This document shows positions 1-12,100 of a DNA stretch of 64,000 nucleotides, piece after piece. Below the pieces are notes generated by a model. That model worked only from the letters and a program-made list of their open reading frames with translations. It did not search any database and had not been told where the DNA came from. Position 1 is the stretch's first letter. Each line of letters starts with the position of its first letter. The position numbers and the translations under genes are program-made. Source of the stretch: Tribonema minus (taxonomy: Eukaryota > Sar > Xanthophyceae > Tribonematales > Tribonemataceae); NCBI GenBank assembly GCA_017506865.1, contig JAFCMP010000547.1, positions 124,001 to 188,000 of the forward strand, written 5' to 3'.

Positions 1-723
1 ATGCGCACAGCAACGATCAAACAACAGAAAACATGTGCCAGTGAGATGTGCAACACTATGATTGAGCCAAAGCCCCGGTGTTGTTGTCCTGTGTGCTTGC
101 AGCACCGTGTCTGTGTTTGTCTGTAACATATATGAGCTGTGTATCATGTGCACTACCTGACTGGCGAAGGTCAGTAAAAGAAAGTAAGTTTTGGCGCTCC
201 GCAACGCTCAACTGCAAACGCGTAAAGCAGCTGTATCGCGCTTCTTGAGGCAGACCAGCACCTCGTCAGAAAAACGCAGCACCCCGAGACCCAAGCGCGG
301 CTTGCGTTGACCCTTTACCCTAAGCAGACATGACATGTAATTGGAGGCAGGCGCGCAACGATGCCCTCGCCAGTCGGTCTTGAGCACCAAAGCGGCGGCT
401 GCTGCCAGCTCAATTTGCAGCACTGCGCAAGCGGTTCGCGCTGACTGCAAAACCCAGGTGCACCTGTTGGCTGCGAGTCTCTGGGGGCTGTATCGCTGTT
501 CCTCTGCTGTTGGCCGAACCGCCGGCGATACTACCAAAAGGCACACAGGATCTAGCTGACGCCACTGGCTGTACTGCCAATGGGTGTACTGCTGATTGCT
601 GAGACGCTGTTGGCTGCACCGACAGGCTGTACCGCCACTGACTCCCTGTGTACTGCCACTGGCTCCCCCAGTAAATGAGCTGCACTGTCCAAGGCTGTAC
701 TGCTGCTGTTGGCTGTACTGCTG
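1..723. other. Non-coding flank with degenerate CTG-rich minisatellite
   Basis: No convincing exon is seen on either strand. From about 545 to 723 the sequence is an irregular short-period repeat built on a ggctgtactgctg-like unit, running up to the stop codon of the lumen-protein gene. Open frames here are short, overlap each other and have no recognisable domain. Confidence 0.5.
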
Positions 724-2794
724 CTATTGGCTGTATTGCTTGGCTTCCTCCTCTAGCTCTGCCCTGACCTCCTTCACAGTGGCCGCCGCATCAGCACCCA
801 GTGCCTTCTCAAATTCTGCGAGCTTATCGGAGGCTGCTGCTAGGGCATCAGTTACAAACAGCGCCTGCGTAGAGTCCAGCACCTTGATGCGCTGGCCCTG
901 GTTTTAAACAACAGCGGCAAAGAGACATGATGGCAGAGCGTGATGTTGTGATAAGGGCGAAGGGGCTTAATAAATAGTGTGAATGTGGAAGCTACATGTG
1001 AGGCATGGTGCTGAGCGCTGCCACCGTGTCGCTTGCACCTGCCGTGCCGCGCAGCAAAGCAGTGCTGAAGACAGTGTGCAAAACAGTGCAGCCGGGGAGA
1101 TTGCATACAGTTGAACAACCACAGCCTTGAAAAGTGCGGTCACAGTTGCTGGCAATTGAACCGTGACGTTTCTGTGGCGGAAAGTGCAATCATTGTAACA
1201 GGCGATTGAACCGTGACGCTTCTGTGGATGTTGTGGAGAATCGCTAGTGTGGTATGCTACATGATGGGCTACCGTTGCACGCATGTCCACAGAGTCCAAC
1301 CTACACAAGTACTTCGAAGTATGAATGTTCACTTGCGTTGAAGGCTTCTGGAGTGCGCATCAGCGCCTGCCAGTGACTGCGTGAAGCTACCGGTTGAGCT
1401 GAGCTGAAGCGGCCATGACAGAATGCATTCCACAGGGTAACTTGGCACAGGACTGCACAGCAGCTGTAAACCGTGTTTGGGTTCAACGCAAGCGGTCTGT
1501 ACAGACAGCCATCTTTACGCCAGATCATTGCACTAGCCTCCGCCGATTGAAAGTGACCCTGGGATACTTGTGATCTTTTGACATCACCATACGCAGTCCA
1601 ACATCTACTGCTGGCCCAAATCACCAACAAGAACACTCGCACTGAGCCTCGCACTGACCGTGGTGTTGTTGATGCGCTCCGGGAAGAAGGGTTAGGGTTA
1701 GGGTTAGCCTCGCACTGACCGTGGTGTTGTTGATGCGCTCCGGAAAGTAGCTGAGCATCAGGTCAAAAAGCTCCAGGCTGTCGCGCGCCAGCGTCCGCGC
1801 CTGCTCCCTGGACGCCGTATAGAGCGCTGCCTGCTGCAGCGACTCCTCTAGCTTGTAGTTCTTGATGAGGCCCTTCACCAACACCTGCGGTGCGGTAGGG
1901 CCACAATGAATGAGCAATCAGCATTCTCACTTTCGGCTGAAGCTCTGCAGTGGCTTGTGGACAGTAGATCCAAGAAGGAATGGCGCTGGTCTGCGATTCA
2001 CCAACTGTGTGTTGATGCACACTCCATGAACTACAGGCTGCTGAAGCAGTGTTCGATGCTAAGGCCCTCTGTTTTCGCTATTAGTGTTTGGGGCATTGGA
2101 ATCAGCGCACAGCATACTGGAACTCTGCACTGATAATCGACACCCATACCTTGAGATCGCCATACTCCCCCTTTGCGATGTCATCCTGCAGCTGCTGGCA
2201 GGACTGGCGCACCCTCTCCACTGACACGATGCAGTCCTGCGCACAAAGTAACAGAACGATGTCAACCAGGCCAACGTGAAAACTTGCTGCTACGATTGAC
2301 GGCACGAGTTGAGTGGCGAGGTCTGCAGACAGAGTCGTCCTGTGTGCAATAGTGCTCGCCCAAATTGACTGTCCCAGTGAGGTGTGGGGACGCAGCAGCA
2401 GCTTGAAGCAGGTGAAGAAGTGTGCGCTACCCCTGAAGTCAGCAAGATTTGAACACAGTTCAACACCCCCGACTTGTGAAGGCATTTCTTACTCATACAT
2501 CATCAATGCGACTACCTTGAGCGGCTTGGTAGGCGCCTTTGCAGCGTAAGCGGGGGCAGCAGCGAAGCTTATAGACGCCAACGACACAGCAGCGCTGCAT
2601 ATTTGAGACAGCGCCGCCCTTCTGCTGCTCCGTGGATCTTGAAGGGACATGATGTGTGTTGCTGAAGCTCTGGCTTGCATGTGGCGTTGCCGACAGCTTA
2701 TGCCACCGAAATCACGTAGAGAGGATGCCATGAAAGCATCCGCCACCGCTGCAAACGCCGATGCAAACGCCACCAACGCCGATCTGCGCATCAT
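724..2794 (-). CDS. Plastid-targeted thylakoid-lumen protein (PSII extrinsic-like helical protein)
   Basis: Four exons on the minus strand: 2794-2516, 2236-2150, 1884-1720 and 897-724, all phase 0, giving 234 aa. Residues 1-20 form a signal peptide ending ADA before Phe21, the hallmark of ochrophyte plastid import. Residues 56-85 form a second signal: SRR twin arginine, a hydrophobic stretch, then AYAA. This predicts Tat export to the thylakoid lumen. The mature ~149 residues are charged and helix-rich (VERVRQSCQQLQDDI, YFPERINNTT, and a terminal KLAEFEKAL helix). Size, targeting and helical character recall the PsbQ or Psb31 extrinsic photosystem II subunits, but no diagnostic motif is visible, so the family is inferred. 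ATG 2794 was chosen because it sits just before the signal peptide; the frame is open further upstream (to 2884), but that adds a non-targeting N-terminus. Divergent from the helicase gene at 3129. Confidence 0.75.
1645..1743 (-). repeat. Duplicated 3' edge of lumen-protein exon 3 with telomeric spacer
   Basis: The last ~24 nt of exon 3 with its GT donor and first intron bases (1707-1743) recur almost exactly at 1645-1682. The two copies are separated by a (TTAGGG)3-like tract at 1688-1707. The real exon end is the copy nearer the exon body. Confidence 0.85.
1688..1707 (+). repeat. Interstitial telomeric tract
   Basis: About three TTAGGG units, placed exactly between the two copies of the duplicated exon edge of the lumen-protein gene. 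Confidence 0.9.
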
Positions 2795-3128
2795 GACGTC
2801 AGCTGCGCACCAGGCACTCGCCAACACCAACCACCTGTTGCACGCTGTGTCAGCCAATGTGCAGCGATCCAACGGCCACTTCAACAGCTCAGCCGCTGAT
2901 ACAGATAGTAAAAAGAGACTGCAGCCTCCACAGGAACTTCACCTTCATACTTCCAATCCAAAGTTGATGTTGTGAAGTCCAGAGAGAGCTCTCACCCTTC
3001 TGGCACACCGTGAAGCCGACCGCGAACCTAAATACCTGGTGTAGATTCACAGATATCTGGTGCACCAAGAAAGGAGCCATTCCAGCAAGTAGGCAGAATT
3101 AGACTGTTCGGCTGGCGGAGCATCAACT
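2795..3128. promoter_or_regulatory. Shared divergent intergenic region
   Basis: The start codons of the lumen-protein gene (-) and the Mtr4-like helicase (+) face away from each other across 334 bp. This must hold both 5' UTRs and core promoters. No TATA box is evident, so the assignment rests on geometry alone. Confidence 0.45.
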
Positions 3129-6100
3129 ATGGACCTGGATCTGTTCAGTGCTTTCGATGGCGGCGAGACTGTTGCGGAATTGCCTGAGGTTGTAAATGAA
3201 GCGAAAGTGGAGAGCCCGAAGGCGCCAGCAGGAAAGCGAAAAGCAACAGCGCCAGCTGGCGCTGGCGACGGCGAGGATGGCGGCGATGTGATGGAGGACT
3301 CTGTGCTTGCTACTGCAAAGAAAGCCAAAGCAGCGGAGCCGGTGGCGCTGGTGCAGGGAGAGGAGACAGAAACTATACGGGAAGACGGCACACGCGTCAA
3401 GTCCTATTCTGTTGTCCCTGCGGACTGGGTTGCGCCGCCGTACGAGGCGCCGCCTCGGCCTGCGAAAACATACCCATTCACACTGGACCCCTTCCAGGCC
3501 CAGGCCATCAGCTACATTGAGCGGAATGAGAGCGTGCTGGTGTCTGCTCACACTAGCGCTGGAAAGACGGTCACCGCGGAATACGCGATCGCCAAGAGCC
3601 TGAGGGACAAGCAGAGGGTGATTTACACGAGTCCCATCAAGGCGCTGTCCAATCAGAAGTACAGGGACCTCCAGGTGGGCACCACAGACAATAGTCGTAT
3701 ACATTGGAACATCCTATTCATGCTCATTGATTTATCGTCATCTGACTGTTGTAAAAGCATAGAGACTACATGCTTGAGTTATACCGTTGCACCAATGCGT
3801 TGTCCGCTTCCACAAGTCAGGGACGGGCACGTTAGCATTTGCCATCCTGAATGTGTGCGGTACAAGTTCAGCAGTCATCAAGGAGCACTATATGGCTCTG
3901 CAACGTCATTTTCTTGATAGCATCACCATGCTTGTTATGGCATCCCCTGTGTGCCACGCACAACAGCACACTGAACAGAAAGCGCAGCGATGATGTGCGA
4001 CACTCTTGAGGCCACTACATCAGAATACAAAGCACAATTCCAATCATGTCAGCGCCCCTTGGGCAACACCACCGCATGGCTGGTCCTGGTGCGGGGAGTG
4101 GCAGGCGTGCTGTATCGTTGCCCATGAGCCCTGCTGCTGGAGCAGTTGAACTTCAGGCGGCATCAAGGTTTGCAAGAGTGACAGCAGATGCGTTTGGTAA
4201 ATGGTGAGGGCCGTGCAGAGAAGTCACTTTGTATTACCCTTTGATGTTGCTTCATGGGGCCTCTTTCAGACAGTGAGTGCCCCGTGCCGTGATGAAGGTA
4301 GCCTTCCTGCTCTGACCTCCAGGTTGTGGGCGCTGTCGCAGGCGCTCTTTACAGACATAGTCCCATAGGACTATGAATCCACAAGAACCTGTGTGTAACT
4401 CTGCTTGCCTCTGACCACGAGCTGGAGTCTGTGCCTCCACCTTCGCCCTGCCCATGACGTCGCGGGAGGAATTTACAAGACGTGGGTCTGATGACGATCC
4501 TTTTTATAAGAGCCTGTGCAATAGCACTCGCTCGCCATTAGCAATAACTCAAGTCTGTGCGTCCACCCTTCGCCCTGCCCACGACGTCGCAGGAGGGATT
4601 TGGCGACGTGGGCCCGATGACGATTCCATCAGAGCGTGTGCGACAGCACTTGCTCGCCATTAGCAATAACTCAAGTCAGTGCCACCGCCATTGTCTACAT
4701 CGGCCATGATGTTGCAGGAGGAGTTTGTGGGCCTGATGGCGCTTTCATAAGAGCCTGTACAACAGCACTTGATCGCCATGGGCACGAGCTCAAGTCTGTG
4801 CCTCCACCCTTGTCTACGCCGCCCACGATGTTGCAGGAGGAGTTTGGCTGCGTGGGCCTGATTCCATAAGAGCCTGTACAATGACACTTGATCGCCACGG
4901 GCACGAGCTCAAGTCTGTGCGTCCACCCTTGTCTACGCCGCCCTCGATGTTGCAGGAGGAGTTTGGCGATGTGGGCCTGATGACGGGCGACATCACCATC
5001 AACCCCACCGCCACAGTGCTCATCATGACCACGGAGATTCTGCGCAGCATGCTGTACCGCGGCAGCGAGGTGATGCGCGAGGTGGCGTGGGTCATCTACG
5101 ACGAGATTCACTACATGCGCGACAAGAGCCGCGGCGTCGTGTGGGAGGAGTCCATCATCCTGCTGCCGCACAAGGTGGGTGTGTATGCGCATGTATGTAG
5201 GGTATGTTTGCACTGTTTGCGTGGCCAATTGCGTCGTGTGGCAGGAGTCCATCATCCTGCTGCCGCACAAGGTGGGTATGTATGCACATATATGTAGGGT
5301 ATGTATGCACGGTTTATACACATGGGCACGCCGCCCGCAATATTGCACATGGACTGTTGTGGATATGGTGGCACTGTTTGACGCGTGGCCAATTGCCGCA
5401 GCAGCGGCGACCACGGTTATTGGTGGAAAGCCTTCAGCTTGACGGCTGACCGCACCTTGTCGCCTAGAGCTCTACGATCTCTTGATTTACTTCCATGTAT
5501 GTATAGTGGGGTACGGTACCATGGGCCGTTTGTGCGCGATCTGTTACATGAGGAGGACAGGAGCGAGGGGTGTGTGATGTGGGAGCACTTTTCCTTGCTG
5601 ATGCTGCACACTGTATGTAGGTACTTGCATATGGGCGTGTGCAGTGACGATGCTGGTGCATCAGGTGCATGCTGCAGAATCACGGAAGCCTCGTTGCGGT
5701 GCGCATGTGGCGTGGAGCACTGCGCACCGTTGAAAGTGGCAGCGAACAGCACAGGCGCGGTTGGAGCAGTGTTGTTTGTGTGAGGCGCGTTTTGATCGTT
5801 CTTATGTGGTTGTGTTGCGCACAACTCTTTGTGCTGGCGTCCGCCGCCATGTTTATCGTAGCTTCACTTCTATTTGAAGTGTGATTATTGTTGGCATGAA
5901 AACACGTCTGACAATGTGAGGATGAGAGTAGGTGAGACATGAAGAAGAAGAAAACGGGGAGCCTGTCATGCTGCTGCCGCATGATGTTGTTGCGCATTCG
6001 TATGCCGTCGCTACTTGAAGTGACGCGCTGACTGACAACTTCAAGGAAGCATGGATATCCTCAGCTCGAACTGCGCAAAGTATCCTACGTGATGTGAGAC

Positions 6101-9100
6101 ACTACTGCTACGTGCCTTCATTGCTTGAGGTAACCTGCCGTTGCTGCTTGCAGTACATCTGGAGAGACCTGGAGGGGCCATGCTATGAACTCAAATCACG
6201 TCTCTCGCAAGTATAAACAGATGCAGAGATGCTGTTGTTAGCGGATCAATATCTCCAGCAGGCCGAGGCCCTATCTACATCTATCAGGGACTCCTCACCG
6301 CCGAAGCACGGTGCTGCAGCGCACTATATGCATGCGACCTGCATATGAGACACTGGCGGTGCGGACGCAGCCCTACTGCAGCTGAGCGCGTGCGTCCCTT
6401 GCCAGGTGGTGCGCCAGAAAGCGGGCAGTTGTATCATGGACACGAATCAAAAGATCGTAGAGCTCTAGGTGACAAAGGATGGTTAGCCGCAAGTGCCCTC
6501 CACCAATAACCGTGGTCGCCGCTGCTGCAGTCATTGGCCACGAGCCAAACATTATGGTGTTGTCAATGCGATGCAATGCACGCACCTCGATACCTGCAAG
6601 ACACACGCCTAGTGTATTCAAGACTACTTTGTGTAATGCAATGCACACGCCTCGGTACCTGTAAGCCCTCAGTAAGACATACACGCTAGTGTATCTAAGA
6701 CTGTGTGTGCGTAAGGCGCACCAATGTGCGTGTTACAGGTGCACGCGCCGACAAGAGCTGGACGCACAGTAGCTTGCGTGGCGCAAGGCATCAATCACCG
6801 CCCGCGCTCGCCTCGTGGTGTTATTTGGGAAAGCAGAGCGTTTGGCAGCGGCTCCCGCGGCCCCATCTCATGGCAGCGCTTCGTTGATGAAGGCTGGCTT
6901 CTAGTGAGTGTTGGTAATTCCGGTCAATGCGTTCAGGGCCCCATTCACATGCCCCCAGTGCCGAGTACCCCCGTGCCGCAGCGGCAGGGGGTTGTGGGCC
7001 TTCCGTTGTCCAAACACACGACCCGAGATCTTTCAGCAGGCGGCCTGGCTCAGCAGCACTTCAACACCGTGCGTGAGGTTGTGGGTGGGGGGCGCAGAGG
7101 TTGCGCTTGATGCAACACGCATCGCACCGCAGTTGCTGGGGGACCTCGGGCCGTGCGTTTGCGCAACGGAAGACCCGCGATCCCCTGTGGCTGCTACGCC
7201 AAGGCCGCTGCGCGCTGGGGGCATGTGATTGAGGTCCTGAACGCATCGGTCGGAATCACCGACTCACGAAACAAGCTAGTTTGCTGATGAAGTGCTTGTG
7301 TGCGATGGACCCGCGGAACTGCTGGTGAACTCTGCTTCTCCAAATAGCAGCATGCGGCGAGCACCTAGCTAGATCGTGCCCGTGGATGTCGCATGCCCTA
7401 ACCCTAAGCCTAAGCCTAAGCGAGCCACCGGCCGCTCCCTGGCACAGAAGCCATTGGACTTGGCATACGCCGCTTGTTGCAGCTGCAGTAGTGCTAGGGT
7501 TAGGGTTAGGGTCAGGGTTAGTCCTCACCTCCAGCATCTGGTAGGCCACACGGGCGCGGTTGGCTGCAAATGCCACTAGCATGGTTCTGCAGCGACATTT
7601 GTGACTGCCTGTCCGAGATGCTGAGCGAGCATAGCGTAGCGCAAAAGTCGTGCAGCCTTCATCTATTACATTGCAACACGTGTATGTCTCAGAGGGCCAA
7701 AGCTCGCGTCCTGCACAACATTCACGCGAGAGATGGCCTGTGCTGTACCAGCGCGCATCAGAACGGTTCCTTGACAATCCTTGTACGGTCTGCTTCTTGT
7801 GCGCGCCAGATGGTCAACACTGCATGCATACGATATGCACAACTCTGCTTGTGTGGAATGTACATCTGCCCTCTTGTCCTCCCGAACATCGCCAATATCC
7901 CCGCTCATCGACATGGGAAAATGCTCAATTTGCAACAGACGTGTTCCTGTTGCACTGTGATTTGTGTGCACAGCACTGCAGGCATACGGTATTACACCCT
8001 TGCTCATGTGCACTCTGTTGATCGCCACGCCAGTACCTACCTACCCCGGCACATCCACCCCATGCGCACATCTCACCAGACCTGCTCATTGACATGTACG
8101 CTTTGCCATTTGGCAATGTCATTGAACAGTGATCATCAATGCGCTCTGAGACAGTTTCAAGGTCTGTACACGTAGAATCCGGCAGCAAGCTGGAGGACAT
8201 CCACATCTGGGCTTTGTCGTGCCCTAGGCGAGAATAATGAATGACAATGAATGACGCGCCCTAAGCGAGAATAAATACAAAGTGCACGCTCAATTTGTGG
8301 CTCGCTCTGTGTGCAGGTCCGGTTCGTCTTCCTCAGCGCCACCATCCCCAACTCGCGCGAGTTCGTCGCGTGGGTGGCCAAGCAGCACCACCAGCCCTGC
8401 CACGTCGTGTACACGGACTACCGCCCCGTGCCGCTGCAGCACTACCTCTTCCCCGCGGGGGGGGAGGGGCTGCACCTCGTGGTGGACGAGAAGGGCCGCT
8501 TCCTGGAGCAGAACTTCCAGGCTGCAATGGCGACGCTCCAGGTAACTGCCGCGATTGTTCAACTATGCATGACGCCCTAGGATTGCATCACACCATGTTC
8601 GTGCATCACACCATGTTCGAAGTATGTACTTTGAAGCACTAGAGAAGGGGCGCTTCCTGGAGCAGAACTTCCAGGCTGCCATGGTGACGCTCCAGGTAAC
8701 TGTCGCGATTGTTCAACTGTGCAAGTGACCACCCTCAGAATGCATCACACAAGATTCAGAGTTCACAGGGTATGCATCGGAAGAGGAGCGCTTCTTGGCA
8801 GCAGAACTTGAAGTTCCAAGCCGCCATGGCGACGCTCCAGGTACGTGTTGCGACTGTCCACGTACTTCACGTACCTGTAGGAGCTCCAACATTGCATGCA
8901 GTGTTTGACTGAAAGGTGCCCTCACCAAAACCATAGCCTGCAGAATTGCTTCGGTGGATCAGAGATTGGACAGTGTCTGGAGCAGAACTTCTTGTTTGCC
9001 ATGGCGACGCTCCAGGTAACTGTCGCGGTTTCTCAACTGTACATGACGCCTTAGTATTGCATCACACCATGTTCAAAGTATGTACTTCGAAGTATTAGAG

Positions 9101-12100
9101 AAGGGGCGCTTCCTCGAGCAGAACTTCCAGGCCGCCATCGCCACGCTCCAGGTATGTATTGCGATTGTTCAATTGATTCAAATCAATTAGAAGTACCATA
9201 ATATATCAGGGATCAGGCAGTGTGCAGAGCAAAACTTCCAGGCAGCCATGGCGACGCTCCAGGTACTTGTGGCAGAAGCAGACCGTTGTACTTGCAAGAG
9301 CCCAACATGGCGTGCAGTGTTTGATGCCAGATGCCCAGCTGAAAGGTGCCCTACCGAAACCATACCATGCAGATTTACTTCTGTGTATCAGAGATTGGGC
9401 AGTGTCTGGAGCACTTCCTGCCTGCCATGCCACGTTCCAGGTACCAATTATCTTCTCTTCGTACAGATTTGACATTTCTACAGCTAACGCCCGTGCTCTC
9501 TTCCCTTTCAACTGTCACATCGCTCTTGCATGTGCAGTGTACATTGCAGAGTTGCAGCCGAGGTACTTTGAAGTGCGCACATGTTTCATCTGTTATGGGA
9601 CACTTGCAAGTGGGCTGTTGTGCCCACAACCTACAGATGATCAGACGCTGGTGGCCAGCTCATCAACAAGCATCCTGCTGATCTACCTCCGAAAACATAT
9701 ATATGTGTGCTTACTGCCATACACATTGTGTATGCACGTTGCGGTGCGCGCAGCCCACGGATGAGCAGACGCTGATGGCCAGTCAAGAAGCTCAACAAGT
9801 GACACTCCGCTGCTGCTCATGTGGAGCTCACGCCTGTTCCCCGCACTGTTGTCCCTGCAGCCCACAGATGAGCAGATGCTGATGGCGCAGGGCAAGCAGG
9901 CCATTGATAATCGATTGATAAGTATCCTCTGATATACCTATGAAAGCTCATACGTGTGCTTACTTCTTTACACACGCTTGTGTATGCTTTTGTGGTGCCT
10001 GCAGCCCGCGGACGAGCAGATGCTGATGGCGCGGGGCAAGCACGTTATCGATACATATCCTTCTGATATACATATACATGCGCTTACTGCCATGCAATTA
10101 TTCATGCGTGTTGCCGTGCGTGCAGCCCACGGACGAGCAGACGCTGATGGCGCAGTGCAAGAAGCTCAACAAGTGACACTCCGCTGCTGCTCACGCCCTC
10201 CGTATAAACTTCACATTGCACCAGCTCACGCGTGTTCCCCGCACTGTTGTCCCTGCAGCCCACGGACGAGCAAACGCTGATGGCCCAAGGCAAGAAGCTC
10301 ACCGGCGCCAAGAAGCAGATGCAGACCGGCGGTCTGAAGAAGATTGTGGCCTTAATAATGAAGAGGCAGCTCGATCCCGCCATCATCTTCAGCTTCTCAA
10401 AGAAGGTGGGTGGGACAAGTGCAGACTTGCACGGTGTTTGCGTCTCCCGTTGAGTACTTTTTCGTTTTGAAAGTGGAGGTGGTGGCTGTGCTAGGTTAGG
10501 GTTAGGGCTAGGGTTATAGATGTGGTCCGAGGATGCGCAGCGCCTCCAGCTGTGAGCCGCCGATGCGCATACGCATATATACATATGTGTGCAGCATACA
10601 AGGCAGCGCAGAAAGCAGTTGCATCGCAATGCACAGCACCCTGACAAGTTGATGGGATGTTAGCATCAGCTCCACATAGTTGACTTCATGAATCACATCG
10701 ATGCTCACATCTCAGCTCTCTGGTGCAGACGGCTCTGCTCGGCTTCTGCCCCCTAGTCTGCTTTCCATGACAAACACAACTGCAACGTGCCTGGATGACA
10801 TGTACTCCGAAATATAGACATGCATGTGCTCTCACCAGCATGATTCTGCACTCGTTATCGTGCTCGCTTGTAGTGCAACGGCTCAGCATTGTCTTCAAGA
10901 GGCTTTGCACCCCCCCCCCCCCTCCCCCTTCCCCCCCTCCACAGGAATGTGAAGCCAACGCGCTGCAGATGAAGGGGCTCACTTTCAACGACCAGACAGA
11001 GGGTGACCTGGTGCAGGAGGTCTACCGCAACGCCATGGAAGCACTGTCCGAGGAGGACAAGACGCTGCCGCAGGTAAATACATGACTCAGAGTTGGCACT
11101 CAAGTATCGGACAAGTCTCAAACAGAGTCAGCATAGTTGTTGCTCGGGGGTTGAGAGCTCCGGGGCTTGTCAAGACGCTGTCCCAGGTACAGACCTTATT
11201 CAGAGTCGGCACTCAAGCATTGGACAAGTCTAACATAGAGTCAAGTAGAGTCAGTGCTCAGGTGCTTGACATGGAGGCGCTGTCTAAGGAAGACAAGACG
11301 CTGCCACAGGTACATAAACGACTCAGAGTCAGTACATAAATGACACAGAGTTGGCACTCAAGTATTGGACAAGTCTCACGCTGAGTCAGACACAGTCAGT
11401 GCTCAGGGCCTTGACAGGACGCTGCCACAGGAAAATAACTAACTCATAGACAGTGCTCAGGGGCTTGCCAGACGCTGCCACAGGTACATTGTGCTTTTCC
11501 AGATGTAAAGCAATGAAGTCGGCCTCAATTGGCATTGAAATCGTTACTCGAGCGCAGCCGACTTTGGGATGCAGAAGCAGCTGCTGCATTACATGGAGGC
11601 GCCTGACAGAGAGGCCACAAGAATGTCCCATGTAATTGTTTGCATTAGTCAGGTCTGAAGCTCTTCTGGGGCAACAGAGAGCAGACGTTTATTCAATGCA
11701 AAAATTATAATGTGACGTCATTGCTCATACAGAAGCCTTCCGAGCTCTTTCAATGGGCTTTGAATCGACCAGTTGTCAGTGTCTGTTGAGCATTGGTTGC
11801 GTGGCAGGTGGCCTTTGCAGCAGCCGCCTGAGACACATTGAACCAAACCGCTGCTGATCTCTCAAATGGCTTCTTGCAATCCATTGTGTGTGGCAGGTGG
11901 AGGCGCTGCTGCCGTTGCTGTGCAGGGGCATTGGCATACACCACGGCGGTCTGCTGCCCATTCTCAAGGAGGTCATTGAGATACTGTTTCAGGTATGTTG
12001 TAACGCAACTTCGCCCCATGGGGCGGTTTGTTTATTTTTGCGAGATTTACCCGATGGGCACCGGTTTTTTTCTGTTCGCCTCTGCGAATGGATTCCTTGT

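Noticed and set aside
1688-1707. TTAGGG repeats as a chromosome end
   Set aside because: Tracts are short, internal, in both orientations and embedded in introns; genes continue on both sides.
6724-7110. 128-codon open frame in the foldback element
   Set aside because: Most of it lies in one arm of an inverted repeat and has no transposase motif.
7570-8175. 201-codon open frame inside Mtr4 intron 2
   Set aside because: Cys/His-rich random-looking translation, overlapped by frames on the other strand, and no family resemblance.
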